Counted from the stretch's first letter, positions 8,247 to 17,485 are shown. The stretch: 64,000 nt of DNA from Antarctobacter albus (GCF_900101505.1 NZ_FMZI01000001.1:558001-622000), one strand, 5' to 3'. The notes: generated by a model not told the origin, from the letters alone. Numbers and translations are program-made.

Positions 8247-8271
8247 TCCGGTATACGCTGAACCAACAGGA

Positions 8272-8305
8272 GCGCGTCGGCCTCGGGGCCGGCGCGCTTT
8301 TTTTT
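8272..8305 (+). terminator. Intrinsic terminator after ilvB
   Basis: An 11-bp GC-rich stem (8272-8282 with 8287-8297, one G-T pair allowed) followed by eight T (8298-8305). It should end the ilvB transcript, so ilvB and the later ilvN are not one operon. Confidence 0.9.
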
Positions 8306-8451
8306 GCCCGCCCGCCTTACGGTTGCGCCGGAGACACCGTCTTGTTGAAATCCATGACGGACCGCTATCCCGGCGCATTTTCGCCACCATCCCGGCATAA
8401 CCGGACCAGCATGGCATCGAACCGATCTTCATACCGCGCGGAGGTGACAGG

Positions 8452-9432
8452 ATGAGCGACCCAGCAGGCCGCTTGCACTGGCTGGACCGGGCCAAGGGCG
8501 CGGGCATCATCCTCGTGGTTTTCGGCCATGCCTGGCTCGGCGCGCAAGCGTCGGGGGTGCTGGCCCCGGGCACGCTGTTCCGCACCGTCGAGACGGTGAT
8601 CTACAGCTTCCACATGCCCCTGTTCTTTCTGCTGTCCGGCGTCACCTTCGAGGCCTCGGCCCGCCGCCGTCCGCTGGTCCGGGGCATGAAGGACAAGGCG
8701 ATCCGCCTGCTCTGGCCCCTGCTCTTGTGGACCTATGTCTTTGCCGGTTTTCGTTTTCTCGCCGGTGGCGCGGCGAACAATCCGGAGGGGTTGTCCGGCC
8801 TGCTGGTTTGGCCCCTGCCGCCGCGCGATCACCTGTGGTTCCTCTGGGCGCTGTTCCTGATCCAGGTGCTCGGTCTGCTTGTCGCGGTGCCGGGAAAGTC
8901 ACCGCGCCCGGCCTGGCTCTGGCTGGTTCTCGCACTGGGTGCCGGCGGGCTGGTCTCGCTTCCCGGTTTGCCGCTGGGGCCGCTGACGGTGAACGCCGCG
9001 CTGCACCTGGGGATCTTTCTGCTGGGCATCTGGCTGGCACGACAACCGCCTCTGCCCTCGGGTCTGCCGGTGGCGCTGAAGGCAATGACGGTTTTCGTCG
9101 CGGTGCAACTGGTCAGCTTTGCCCTGCCCGAAACCGTGCTGGGCTTTCAGGTTGTCGCGGCGCTGCTCTCGCTCTGTTTCATCGTCATGATGAATGCCCC
9201 GCAGGGCGATGGCGGGCGTCTGGGCCGCGTGCTGGAACGGTTGGGGCAGCTCTCGATGCCGATCTACCTGGCACACACGCTGTTCACGGCTGCCACGCGG
9301 ATCGTCCTGTTCAAGTTCACCACCGATGCCACGGTGCACCTGGTGATGGGCACCCTGGCCGGTCTGATCGGCCCTGTCCTGCTGTATTATGCCTTGCGCC
9401 GCATTGCGTCCCCACGGCTCCTCGGGTTCTGA
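8452..9432 (+). CDS. Membrane acyltransferase (acyltransferase 3 family)
   Basis: Integral membrane O-acyltransferase of 326 residues with about ten hydrophobic segments. The N-terminus RLHWLDRAKGAGIILVVFGHAW carries the family's Arg and catalytic-type His, followed by the second helix YSFHMPLFFLLSG. Members acetylate or succinylate sugars of exopolysaccharides, glucans or lipids at the membrane; the acceptor cannot be told here. The ATG at 8452 has GGAGG eight bases upstream. It stands alone between the ilvB terminator and the convergent sensor kinase. Confidence 0.88.
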   Translation: MSDPAGRLHWLDRAKGAGIILVVFGHAWLGAQASGVLAPGTLFRTVETVIYSFHMPLFFLLSGVTFEASARRRPLVRGMKDKAIRLLWPLLLWTYVFAGFRFLAGGAANNPEGLSGLLVWPLPPRDHLWFLWALFLIQVLGLLVAVPGKSPRPAWLWLVLALGAGGLVSLPGLPLGPLTVNAALHLGIFLLGIWLARQPPLPSGLPVALKAMTVFVAVQLVSFALPETVLGFQVVAALLSLCFIVMMNAPQGDGGRLGRVLERLGQLSMPIYLAHTLFTAATRIVLFKFTTDATVHLVMGTLAGLIGPVLLYYALRRIASPRLLGF

Positions 9433-9444
9433 GGGTCATCGACG

Positions 9445-11484
9445 TCAGCCGGCAACCCTTGTCCCATCCCCGCCCTCCAGCTGCGTGGCGATGGCCTGCA
9501 TCAGGGTCGAGCTGCGCACAGGCTTGCTGAGGAACCCATCCATGCCGACAGCCCGGGCCTCTTCGCGGTCCTTCTCGAAGGCGTTGCCGGTCAGCGCGAT
9601 GATTGGCCGGTGAGGCCACCCCCGCAGCCGGGCGGTCTCGCGGATCATGCGGGTGGCATCCAGTCCGTTCATCACCGGCATCGAAAGATCCATGAGGACA
9701 AGATCGAAACGGTCGGGATGAAAAAGCTCGACCGCCGCGCGGCCATCGTCGACAAGGGTGACCGCGGCGCCCCGCCGTTCCAGCAGCTTCTGGGCGACTG
9801 CCTGATTGGTGCGGTTATCCTCGGCCACGAGGACGCGAATGCCGTCCAGCCGCATCTGAGCCAAGGCTAGGGGTTCCGACAGCGGTTTACCAGACGCAAC
9901 CGCAGGCAAGGGCAGATCCACAACAAAGACCGACCCGACACCCGGATCGGACCGGGCGGAAATTTCTCCGCCCATCGCGTCGATCAACCGTTTGGAGATG
10001 GTCAGCCCCAGCCCGGTCCCCTCAAAGGCGCGGTCGCGCCCCTGGTGGACCTGCTCGAACGGGTCGAATATCGCGGACAGCCGATCCGCGGGGATGCCTA
10101 TACCCGTGTCGGCAACCGCAAAGCGCAAATTGCCACCCGAGGGCGCCACCCGTGACAGGTGCAGGGACACCTCGCCCGCGACCGTGAACTTGATTGCATT
10201 GCCCATCAGGTTCATCAGCACCTGGCGGATTCGCAACGCATCGCCAGCCACGACCCCGGGAACATCCGCATCCACGGTGCAGCGCAGGCCCAGCCCCTTT
10301 TGCCCGGCCAATGGCACCAACAGGTGTCGCACTTCCTCGACCAGCGACGCCGGGGCAAAAGGCGCCTGTTCGATTTCCAGGCGGCCGGCCTCGACCTTGG
10401 AGAAATCGAGGATGTCCGAAATCAGCGAGGTCAGGGCCAGCGCGGCACTGCGTATCGTAGCGACATAGTCGGCCTGCTCGGCACTGAGATCGGTTTCGGT
10501 GAGCAGGTCCGCCATGCCGACGATGCCATTCATCGGGGTCCGGATCTCGTGGCTCATGTTGGCGAGAAAGCTGGACTTGGCCTTGTTCGCCACATCCGCC
10601 GCATCCCGCGCCGCCCGCAAGGCGGCGTTCTGGTTGCGCAGGTCGGTGATGTCGGTGTGGACCAGCACATGCCCGCCCGAGGGGCGCGGCGTGGCCTGCA
10701 GGTAGAAACTTCGCCCCGAATCCGGGATGCGCAGCATCACCTTTTCCCCTGCGCTCAGCATCTCCTGCACTTCGACGTGAAACTGTTCGTCCCCGGTCGC
10801 CTTGTTCCAGGCGATCAGCTGGTCGATGTGATCGCGAAACCGCATGCCCACGGGAACGTCGCCGTTGCCCAGACCGTGCAGGCGCAGGTACGCGGCGTTG
10901 ACCCGCAGGATGCGGTTTTCCGGATCATCGATCCTTGTGCCGCTGGTGACAAGCAGCCCCTCGCCCATGCCCTCGACGATTTCCGTCAGCAGGCGATTGG
11001 TTTCGGTCAGCTCGGCGGCCTTGGCGACAAGACTCTGTTCCAGCGCGGCGGTGCGGCGGTTCAGACCTGCGATCAGGGAATCGGCGACCTCGGCCTTGCG
11101 CAGCACATCGCTGATGTTGAGCGTGATGCCGTGATAGCCGGCGAACCGCCCGTCGGCGTCGTGCAGCGGAACGGCACTGTCCATCAGGACCGCCCGGCTG
11201 CCGTTGACCAGCACGCGTTCGTAGCTGAGGCTGCGGATTTCCTGGCCCGCGCGCATCACCTGCATCAACCGGTCGATCCCGGCCTGGTCCTGACCCTGTC
11301 CCTCTGGCGACAGGATACGCAGGCCAATCAATTCGTCGGCGGTCATGCGCAGGCCCGAATGGCGGATGTTCACGTAGCGCAGCCGGAAATCGGCATCCGC
11401 CTGCCACGTCCATGCCGGCATCAGGTGGATCACGTCCGACCAGATCCGGGCGTCTTTTTCCGTGTCGGAGTCCGTGGCGGGCAT
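9445..11484 (-). CDS. Hybrid sensor histidine kinase with PAS domains and a receiver
   Basis: Cytoplasmic hybrid kinase, about 679 residues, with no membrane segment. Order: PAS-like domain about 15-130 (ends [12 protein letters not shown]), a short coiled coil about 130-170, a second PAS-like domain about 170-285 of the PAS-7 type found in Rhodobacterales kinases, HisKA with H312 in [13 protein letters not shown], an ATPase domain with [16 protein letters not shown] and [12 protein letters not shown], and a C-terminal receiver about 550-670 with VLVAEDN and [12 protein letters not shown]. The frame is open 40 codons further upstream; the start at 11484 precedes the first recognisable domain, but the exact start is uncertain. 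It has no partner regulator nearby and separates ilvB from ilvN on the opposite strand. Confidence 0.9.
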   Translation of the reverse strand: MPATDSDTEKDARIWSDVIHLMPAWTWQADADFRLRYVNIRHSGLRMTADELIGLRILSPEGQGQDQAGIDRLMQVMRAGQEIRSLSYERVLVNGSRAVLMDSAVPLHDADGRFAGYHGITLNISDVLRKAEVADSLIAGLNRRTAALEQSLVAKAAELTETNRLLTEIVEGMGEGLLVTSGTRIDDPENRILRVNAAYLRLHGLGNGDVPVGMRFRDHIDQLIAWNKATGDEQFHVEVQEMLSAGEKVMLRIPDSGRSFYLQATPRPSGGHVLVHTDITDLRNQNAALRAARDAADVANKAKSSFLANMSHEIRTPMNGIVGMADLLTETDLSAEQADYVATIRSAALALTSLISDILDFSKVEAGRLEIEQAPFAPASLVEEVRHLLVPLAGQKGLGLRCTVDADVPGVVAGDALRIRQVLMNLMGNAIKFTVAGEVSLHLSRVAPSGGNLRFAVADTGIGIPADRLSAIFDPFEQVHQGRDRAFEGTGLGLTISKRLIDAMGGEISARSDPGVGSVFVVDLPLPAVASGKPLSEPLALAQMRLDGIRVLVAEDNRTNQAVAQKLLERRGAAVTLVDDGRAAVELFHPDRFDLVLMDLSMPVMNGLDATRMIRETARLRGWPHRPIIALTGNAFEKDREEARAVGMDGFLSKPVRSSTLMQAIATQLEGGDGTRVAG

Positions 11485-11676
11485 CAAGGCGGCTTTCCAG
11501 TGGGCAACGCGCCCGGGGCGCGGCGGAACCGGCGTAGCGCGAAACGATTGACAGGCCATTAAATGCCGTGGGGACGGCCTTTTGCGCCGCTCTCTTCTGG
11601 TCAAAGCCCTCGATCTTGGCTAAACCTTCCGCGGCCCGTCGCCCGGCGGGCCGGCACTCCTCAGAAAGGCCCAGAG

Positions 11677-12237
11677 ATGTCAGCACTCAAGATCAAGAAA
11701 GGCTCGAGCAAGCACTCCGCCTACAACCTCCGCCCGAATTTCTCGGACGTGCAGGAGACGCATACCGTCGCCGTGCTTGTAGAGAACGAGCCGGGCGTGC
11801 TGGCGCGCGTGATCGGGCTGTTCTCGGGGCGTGGCTACAACATCGACAGCCTGACCGTGGCAGAGGTCGACCATGAAGGTCACCTGAGCCGGATCACCAT
11901 CGTCACCAGCGGCACACCGCAGGTGATCGAACAGATCAAGGCACAGCTGGGGCGTATCGTCTCCGTGCGCGACGTGCACGACCTGACGGTCGAAGGCAAA
12001 TCCGTCGAGCGCGAACTGGCCCTGCTGAAGGTTGCGGGATCGGGGGACAAACGCGTCGAGGCCCTGCGGCTGGCGGATATCTTTCGTGCCAATGTCGTCG
12101 ACTCGACGCTGGAAAGCTTTGTCTTTCAGCTGACGGGTACGCCCGACAAGATCGACGCCTTCGCCGACCTCATGCGCCCGCTGGGCCTGACCGAGGTCGC
12201 GAGAACCGGTGTGGCCGCGCTGGCACGCGGGGCCTGA
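11677..12237 (+). CDS. ilvN: Acetolactate synthase, small (regulatory) subunit
   Basis: Regulatory subunit that stabilises and activates the catalytic subunit and confers feedback inhibition by valine-type amino acids; 186 residues. An N-terminal ACT domain is visible (THTVAVLVENEPGVLARVIGLFSGRGYNIDSL, about 28-100), followed by the C-terminal ACT-like domain of the family with VERELALLKV. The ATG at 11677 is preceded by AGAAAGG; the frame is open further upstream but the extra residues do not resemble the family. It has the same orientation as ilvB but is separated by a terminator, an acyltransferase gene and an opposing kinase gene, so it must have its own promoter within about 190 bp of noncoding sequence. 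Confidence 0.96.
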   Translation: MSALKIKKGSSKHSAYNLRPNFSDVQETHTVAVLVENEPGVLARVIGLFSGRGYNIDSLTVAEVDHEGHLSRITIVTSGTPQVIEQIKAQLGRIVSVRDVHDLTVEGKSVERELALLKVAGSGDKRVEALRLADIFRANVVDSTLESFVFQLTGTPDKIDAFADLMRPLGLTEVARTGVAALARGA

Positions 12238-12285
12238 AGGTTCACAGAAGCGTGGCCTGGATCCGCTGGATCCCGGCCCGCCGTT

Positions 12286-12606
12286 TCAGCTGGCGCGACG
12301 CGCCTCCGGAAAGCTGACAACATTGCCCGTGGGCGCGGTTTTGGCCGGGCCGCGGGTTTTCAGTTCATGGACGATGGCCGGGGCAAAGCCCGCATCGACC
12401 CGACGCAGGTTGCGCGCCCTGCGAACGTCCCGCTCTTCACGCAGGTCGAACTGGATCAGGTCCCCTGCATCGAGGTCCAAACAGTCGTGCAGGTTCTGCT
12501 CCGCTGCCGTGTAATAGGCGAGATTGCCGTGGTCCTCGCACCAGATCACAGCTTTGCTGTCACTGGCATCCGCCCACAATACAACGCCAAACATCTGATC
12601 TTGCAT
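12286..12606 (-). CDS. Small protein with a cold-shock/OB-fold-like pattern, unknown function
   Basis: A 106-residue soluble protein starting MQDQMFGVVLWADASDSKAV. The spacing of GVVLW..., WCEDHGNLAYY, GDLIQFDLREERDVRRARNLRRV resembles a cold-shock domain (GxVxW at the start, VxFD...A-N-L at the end), though the aromatic RNP residues are not obviously conserved. The frame extends upstream to 12723 but the ATG at 12606 fits the domain start. It is divergent from the HTH regulator gene, sharing a 181-bp upstream region. Function unknown; nucleic-acid binding is a tentative reading. Confidence 0.65.
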   Translation of the reverse strand: MQDQMFGVVLWADASDSKAVIWCEDHGNLAYYTAAEQNLHDCLDLDAGDLIQFDLREERDVRRARNLRRVDAGFAPAIVHELKTRGPAKTAPTGNVVSFPEARRAS

Positions 12607-12713
12607 TAGTACACCCACTGATGGTCGCCTGTTCAGGGTGAAGGAATCCTTTCCAAGCCGACAGATTATTTTCCGTGTCGCCTCCTTGATTTTTGTGGCG
12701 CAAGACGTCACTT

Positions 12714-12723
12714 TTGGCGCCAA
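12714..12723. promoter_or_regulatory. Short palindrome in the divergent region upstream of the HTH regulator
   Basis: TTGGCGCCAA, a perfect 10-bp palindrome, lies 65 bp before the regulator start, close to a GACGTC palindrome (12704-12709). An operator for the adjacent HTH protein is possible but such short palindromes are also expected by chance in GC-rich DNA. Confidence 0.25.
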
Positions 12724-12787
12724 TGAGCATCAACACTGACGCTACTTCGCATCAAGAGCCGCCACAGGTTCGGGTCAAAAGGTTAAA

Positions 12788-13654
12788 ATGCTGCACTTCA
12801 AAGGCACTACGGGACAGGATCGCGACAACATGGCGGAAAGAATTGCCACAAATTCGACCAAGCGAGGCCCGACGCCGTCCGAACTCCGCAGCATGCTTGG
12901 CGCCAACCTGAGACAGCTGTCACAACGCGCGCCATCGATTTCGGCCCTTTGCCGCGAGCTGGGGATCAACCGCACCCAGTACAACCGCTACCTGGCCGGC
13001 GAGAGTTTCCCGCGGCCGGACGTGCTGCATAGGATCTGTACCTATTTCAACGTCGACGCGCGCATCCTTCTGGAACCCGTCAGCGACATCAGCGGCGGCA
13101 ATGCCAGCATCTTCAACAACCCCGCGATCTCGGATTTCCTGGGCGGTGCCACCCGGCCTGTCGGGGAAGAGGACTTTCCCAGCGGGTTCTATCGCTTCGC
13201 GCGGCGCAGTTTCCTAGACGAGAACATGTTCGTGCGCGGCCTGATCTACGTGTTCCGCAATCGCCAGGGCACCTTTCTCAAGGGGTTCGAAGCCAAGGAT
13301 GCGATGCGCCAGCAGGGTCTGCCCACGGATCCCGCCACACGAGAATTCCGCGGCGCGGTGATCCCCCAGGAAGACGGCATTGCCGCCCTGGTCAGCCGGC
13401 ATGGCTCGATCACCTCCTCCTTCAACTACCTTGCGCGCATCCCGTCCTTCGAGAACAACTTCTGGGCCGGCTACGTGACCCGCACGGTCCGCGAGAACGT
13501 CGCCGGAAGGCGGGTTGAACGCCTGGTCTACGAGTACCTCGGCAGCAGGATGAAGGATGTCCTGCCCGCGGCGCGCAGCTCGGGCTTCTGCCTTGAATCC
13601 GACCTGCTGACCTACCAGCGCAACCTGCTGAAACCCGGCGAACCCTTCGTCTAG
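12788..13654 (+). CDS. XRE-type HTH transcriptional regulator with C-terminal ligand-type domain
   Basis: A 288-residue regulator. The HTH is about 33-95 (LGANLRQLSQRAPSISALCRELGINRTQYNRYLAGESFPRPDVLHRI, with the typical 'NRTQYNRY' recognition helix). The C-terminal part (about 120-285) is a separate domain without a motif I recognise and may bind a ligand. ATG at 12788 has AAAAGG upstream; a later ATG at 12830 (MAERIATNST) is an alternative. It is 118 bp upstream of the Rieske oxygenase gene on the same strand and may regulate it; this is inference from position. Confidence 0.82.
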   Translation: MLHFKGTTGQDRDNMAERIATNSTKRGPTPSELRSMLGANLRQLSQRAPSISALCRELGINRTQYNRYLAGESFPRPDVLHRICTYFNVDARILLEPVSDISGGNASIFNNPAISDFLGGATRPVGEEDFPSGFYRFARRSFLDENMFVRGLIYVFRNRQGTFLKGFEAKDAMRQQGLPTDPATREFRGAVIPQEDGIAALVSRHGSITSSFNYLARIPSFENNFWAGYVTRTVRENVAGRRVERLVYEYLGSRMKDVLPAARSSGFCLESDLLTYQRNLLKPGEPFV

Positions 13655-13772
13655 AACCCACCGGCGCCATCCAAGGTCGCTTTGATACAATCCGTGTCGG
13701 GTTTGTTCGGGACAAGAGCGCATTCTGCAACTAACGCGGAGTCCAATCCACGTCAGCAGAAGGCCTTTCCCC

Positions 13773-14933
13773 ATGACCATTGCCCCGACCGATCTTGACA
13801 GCGTCCGCCGTCCCGTCGCCCAGGCCAATGGCCTGCCGAATGCGCATTACATCGACCCGGTCGTCTTCGCCGAAGAGCGCGACGCGCTGCTCTTTTCCCA
13901 GTGGGCCGGACTGGCCGTGGCTGCGGACGTGCCGGAGAACGGCGATGCAAAGCCGATCACCTTCCTCGGCATGCCGCTCCTGCTGCTGCGGGGCCGCGAC
14001 GGCGCCGTGCGCGTGTTCCAGAACATCTGCCGCCACCGCGGAATGATCCTGGTCGAGGAAGCCCGCAAGATCGAGGGCGCGATCCGCTGCCCCTACCACT
14101 CGTGGTGCTACGGCTCCGATGGCCGCCTCGTCAGCACGCCGCACGTGGGCGGCCCCGGTCACAACACTCACGAGGCGATCGACCGCGCGACGCTTGGCCT
14201 GATCGAGGTCCGCAGCCACATCTGGCGCGACGTGGTCTGGATCAACGTCACGGGGGATGCGCCGGCCTTCGAAGAGGCGATGAGCGACGTCATGACCCGC
14301 TGGGCGGAGTTCGAACAGCCGGTCTATCACGGCGGCGCCGACAGCACGATCACGCTGGAAGTCCAGACCAACTGGAAACTTGCGGTCGAGAACTACTGCG
14401 AGAGCTACCACCTGCCCTGGGTCCACCCCGGCCTGAACTCCTATTCACGGCTCGAAGACCACTACAACATCGAACAGCCCGGCGCCTATTCCGGCCAGGG
14501 CACGCTGGTCTACCGGCAGGTCACAAACGAGAACGGAGAGCCCTTCCCCGATTTCGAGGGGATCAGCGACAAGTGGGACACCGCCGCCGAATACATCGCG
14601 GTTTATCCCAACGTCCTCTTGGGCGTGCACCGCGACCACGCCTTTGCCATCGTCCTTCTGCCCGAGGGACCGGGCAAGACGGTCGAGAACATCCATCTCT
14701 ATTATTCCCAGCCCAAGACCGACAGCGGGCTGCGGCAGCGCAACACGCAGCTGTGGAAGACGGTGTTCGAGGAAGACATCTTTGTCGTCGAGGGCATGCA
14801 GCGCGGGCGCTACGCCTCGGGCTTTGACGGCGGCCGGTTCTCGCCCGCGATGGACAGCCCCACCCACTGTTTCCATGATTGGGTCGCCGCCAAGATACAG
14901 ACCCACCGCAGCCTGTCGGACGCGGCCGAATGA
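13773..14933 (+). CDS. Rieske non-heme iron oxygenase, alpha subunit (quaternary-amine type)
   Basis: Terminal oxygenase of a two-component monooxygenase/dioxygenase, 386 residues. Rieske centre: C86-x-H88 and C106-x2-H109. Catalytic iron: H213, H218 and probably D335 in EEDIFVVEGMQRG. The residue three before H213, which bridges the Rieske cluster to the catalytic iron and is Asp in ring-hydroxylating dioxygenases, is Glu210, as in carnitine monooxygenase CntA and glycine betaine monooxygenase relatives. That points to an alkylamine or carboxylated small substrate and not an aromatic ring. No reductase is encoded in the window. A small ORF overlaps its stop. Confidence 0.93.
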   Translation: MTIAPTDLDSVRRPVAQANGLPNAHYIDPVVFAEERDALLFSQWAGLAVAADVPENGDAKPITFLGMPLLLLRGRDGAVRVFQNICRHRGMILVEEARKIEGAIRCPYHSWCYGSDGRLVSTPHVGGPGHNTHEAIDRATLGLIEVRSHIWRDVVWINVTGDAPAFEEAMSDVMTRWAEFEQPVYHGGADSTITLEVQTNWKLAVENYCESYHLPWVHPGLNSYSRLEDHYNIEQPGAYSGQGTLVYRQVTNENGEPFPDFEGISDKWDTAAEYIAVYPNVLLGVHRDHAFAIVLLPEGPGKTVENIHLYYSQPKTDSGLRQRNTQLWKTVFEEDIFVVEGMQRGRYASGFDGGRFSPAMDSPTHCFHDWVAAKIQTHRSLSDAAE

Positions 14934-15142
14934 TGGCGCTGGACGATATGCTGCTCGCAGCGCATGCGGCGGATGATCGCCCTGCGCTGGTGGGCCTGTA
15001 CGCGCAGGCGGCAGAGACGGTGAACGACCTGGATGCCGCCTGTTTCTACCTGACCCATGCCTATGTCTTTGCGCTGGAGCTGGGTGACACGCGCGCCACG
15101 GCCCTGCATGCGCGTCTCAAGGCCGAGGGGCGCGAGGCCTGA
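14930..15142 (+). CDS. Small helical protein translationally coupled to the Rieske oxygenase
   Basis: A 70-residue acidic, Ala-rich, probably all-helical protein (MMALDDMLLAAHAADDRPALVGLY...). It starts inside the oxygenase stop (ATGATG; 4-bp overlap), so it is probably co-translated. The pattern of short amphipathic helices (AACFYLTHAYVFALELGD) looks like a single TPR-like helical hairpin. I do not know a function; an accessory role for the oxygenase is possible. Confidence 0.68.
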   Translation: MMALDDMLLAAHAADDRPALVGLYAQAAETVNDLDAACFYLTHAYVFALELGDTRATALHARLKAEGREA

Positions 15143-15147
15143 CAACA

Positions 15148-15181
15148 TGGCTGAGAGGGGCTGCCAGGCGCCTCTCAGCCA
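15148..15181. terminator. Hairpin between convergent genes
   Basis: An 11-bp perfect stem (TGGCTGAGAGG, 15148-15158, with 15171-15181) lies between the stops of two convergent genes. There is no clear T run, so it may act in both directions as a weak terminator or RNA-stabilising hairpin. Confidence 0.6.
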
Positions 15182-15184
15182 CCA

Positions 15185-15988
15185 TTAGGCCACCGCATGC
15201 GCCTCGGCCTCGTGCCGGGTGCCATAGGCAATCATGTCGTACAGGTGCCAGGTGGCATGCCCCAGCAGCGGCAGCGAGACGAACAGCCCCAGGAACCCGG
15301 GCAGCATCGATACCAAGGTGACCGCCGCCACGAAGACGGCCCAGGCGAACATCGGCACCGGGTGCTTCTGGACGTAGCTGAAAGAGGTGATCATCCCGGT
15401 CACGAAATCGATGTCCCGGTCCAGCAGCATGGGCAGCGACAGCACCGAGATCATGTAGAGCACAACCGAAAAAACCGCGCCGACCCCGGTGCCGACCGCA
15501 AGCATCGTCAGCCCGTTGGCGGTGAAATAGATGTCCAGCGAGCTGGAGACATTGGTCATCGTCGACAGGCCAAGGAACAGCGCAAAGATCATGTGCGCAA
15601 GGAAGAACCAGAACAGGAAGATCACCAGCACCACCGCCCCCAGCCAGGGCAACTGCCCGCCGCCAGAGCGTTTCACCACGCTCAGGATCTGCATCCAGTC
15701 CAGGGGACGGTCCTGCTCGATCCTGCGGCTGACATCGTAGAACCCCACCGCCGCAAAGGGCGCAATCAGGGGAAAGCCGATGGCCGCGAAGACCAGCCAA
15801 TAGCTCTGCCCAGTGATCCAGGTGATCCAGGCCATGAACCAGCCACCCAGGACGTAGACAGAGGCAAAGAGCAGGGCAAAGCCCGGCGCGCGACGCAGGT
15901 CGCTCCAGCCGCGCCGCAGTGCCTCGCGCAGCATTGCCGCGTCGACGGGGCCTAGAACCGGAACACCGGGCTTGGGGGTATCGGGCAT
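15185..15988 (-). CDS. DUF2189 family membrane protein
   Basis: A 267-residue inner-membrane protein with about six hydrophobic segments (about 38-58, 66-88, 115-140, 160-185, 210-235, 240-258). [22 protein letters not shown], the [18 protein letters not shown] segment and [13 protein letters not shown] at the C-terminus match the DUF2189 family, often annotated in Rhodobacterales near respiratory genes. The start at 15988 has AGGAGG upstream; the longer frame to 16021 is not needed. Function unknown. Confidence 0.87.
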   Translation of the reverse strand: MPDTPKPGVPVLGPVDAAMLREALRRGWSDLRRAPGFALLFASVYVLGGWFMAWITWITGQSYWLVFAAIGFPLIAPFAAVGFYDVSRRIEQDRPLDWMQILSVVKRSGGGQLPWLGAVVLVIFLFWFFLAHMIFALFLGLSTMTNVSSSLDIYFTANGLTMLAVGTGVGAVFSVVLYMISVLSLPMLLDRDIDFVTGMITSFSYVQKHPVPMFAWAVFVAAVTLVSMLPGFLGLFVSLPLLGHATWHLYDMIAYGTRHEAEAHAVA

Positions 15989-16165
15989 CGCTTTCCTCCT
16001 ACCGAGCCTTTCCTCCGGCATTCAGTAAAGGAGATATGACCCGCGCAGGCAAGAACAGGTTTGGCGCCGACGCCATTGGCACACGCGCAGGCGGACGATT
16101 GGACGACCCCACACTCCAGCGCTGCGCCTTGGCCGCGTCAGGCGCGCGGCCCGGCTTCTTTGGTT

Positions 16166-16211
16166 TGAAAAATACCTCGGGGGGCGCCGAAGGCGCGGGG
16201 GCAGCGCCCCC
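16166..16211. repeat. Candidate dispersed Rhodobacterales-type repeat downstream of prfB
   Basis: The stretch GAAAAATACCTCGGGGGG at 16166 is followed by two small hairpins (GCGCC-GAA-GGCGC and GGGGGC-AGC-GCCCCC, the latter 16197-16211). I recall similar 'AAAATACCTCGGGG...GGGGGCAGCGCCCCC' strings scattered between genes of Rhodobacterales. It lies at the 3' side of prfB and may serve as its terminator. The remainder of 15989-16226 shows nothing else. Confidence 0.4.
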
Positions 16212-16226
16212 TCCCACCGCCGAGGA

Positions 16227-17351
16227 TCAGTCCTCGGCCTGGGCGTCCGCGCGGCTCTTGCCTGCCACGTTCATCGCCAGGGTCGCCGCCATGAAGGGGT
16301 CAAGGTCACCATCCAGAACGCCAGAGGTATCGGCGGTCTCGTAGTTGGTGCGCAGGTCCTTGACCATCTGGTAGGGCTGCAACACGTAGGACCGGATCTG
16401 GTTGCCCCAGCCCGCATCCCCCTTGGCCTCGTGCAGGGCGTTGACCTCGGCGTTCCGTTTGTCCAATTCCAGCTGGTAGAGCCGCGATTTCAGCGCCTTC
16501 ATGGCGATGTCCCGGTTCTGGTGCTGCGACTTTTCCGACGAGGTCACGACGATCCCCGTGGGCGCGTGCGTGATCCGCACCGCCGAGTCGGTGGTGTTGA
16601 CGTGCTGACCACCGGCGCCCGAGGACCGGAAGGTGTCGATGCGGATATCCGCCGGGTTCACTTCGATCTCGATGTTGTCGTCGATCACCGGGTAGGCGCC
16701 CACGGCGGCGAAACTCGTCTCGCGCGTCCCTTTGCCGAAGGGCGAGATGCGGACCAGCCGGTGCGTGCCCGACTCGGACTTCAGCCAGCCATAGGCGTTC
16801 GGCCCCTTGATCTGGTAGGTGGCGGACTTGATACCCGCCTCGGCGCCAGCCTGCTCTTCCTGCAGGTCAACCTCGAAACCGCGCTTTTCGGCCCAGCGGA
16901 CGTACATCCGGGCCAGCATCTGCGCCCAGTCGCAGGCCTCGGTGCCGCCGGCACCCGCCTTGATTTCCAGGAAGGCATCGTTGCCATCGGTCTCGCCGTT
17001 CAGCAGCGCCTCGAGTTCCTTCTTGGCGGCCTTGTCGACCAGCGCGGCGATCGCCGCCTCGGCCTCGGAAACGACTTCCTGGTCGTCCTCCATCTCGCCC
17101 AGTTCGATCAATTCGATCTGGTCGGCGAGATCCTGTTTCATGGCCGTGTAGGTTTCCATCGCGTCGACCAGCTGCTGACGCTCGCGCATCAGTTTCTGCG
17201 CCGCCGCCGGGTCATCCCAGAGGTTCGGGTCCTCGACCCGGGCGTTGAATTCCTCCAGCCGGTGCTGGGCCGTGCCCCAGTCCATGCGCTGGGCCAGCAG
17301 GTCGAGCGATTTCTCGATCTTTTCCACGTGGTTCTGGGTCTCTGCGCGCAT
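16227..17351 (-). CDS. prfB: Peptide chain release factor 2
   Basis: Reads UGA and UAA stop codons in the ribosomal A site and triggers release of the nascent protein; 374 residues. Both hallmarks are present: the RF2 discriminator tripeptide SPF in HRLVRISPFGKG and the catalytic GGQ in SGAGGQHVNTTDSAVR. The N-terminal helical domain is intact in one frame from the ATG at 17351, so unlike E. coli prfB there is no internal UGA and no programmed +1 frameshift. The gene follows the PBP1a gene in the same direction after 134 bp. Confidence 0.97.
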   Translation of the reverse strand: MRAETQNHVEKIEKSLDLLAQRMDWGTAQHRLEEFNARVEDPNLWDDPAAAQKLMRERQQLVDAMETYTAMKQDLADQIELIELGEMEDDQEVVSEAEAAIAALVDKAAKKELEALLNGETDGNDAFLEIKAGAGGTEACDWAQMLARMYVRWAEKRGFEVDLQEEQAGAEAGIKSATYQIKGPNAYGWLKSESGTHRLVRISPFGKGTRETSFAAVGAYPVIDDNIEIEVNPADIRIDTFRSSGAGGQHVNTTDSAVRITHAPTGIVVTSSEKSQHQNRDIAMKALKSRLYQLELDKRNAEVNALHEAKGDAGWGNQIRSYVLQPYQMVKDLRTNYETADTSGVLDGDLDPFMAATLAMNVAGKSRADAQAED

Positions 17352-17485
17352 GTCTTATGGTCCTGTCTCGGTCCTCTCGGGTGATGCGTGATAGCAAGGG
17401 GCAAGCGGACGGGCAAGCCGGGGAACGGCAGGGCGGACCGATTGAGCTCGGTGCCCGGCCCTGCCCGTCCTCGCGGACGAGTATG

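Noticed and set aside
13695-13714. TGTC-N12-GACA inverted repeat upstream of the Rieske oxygenase as an operator
   Set aside because: Only four bases per arm; expected often by chance.
17340-17351. Programmed +1 frameshift in prfB
   Set aside because: The whole RF2 is in one frame from its ATG with no early in-frame UGA, so no frameshift is needed.
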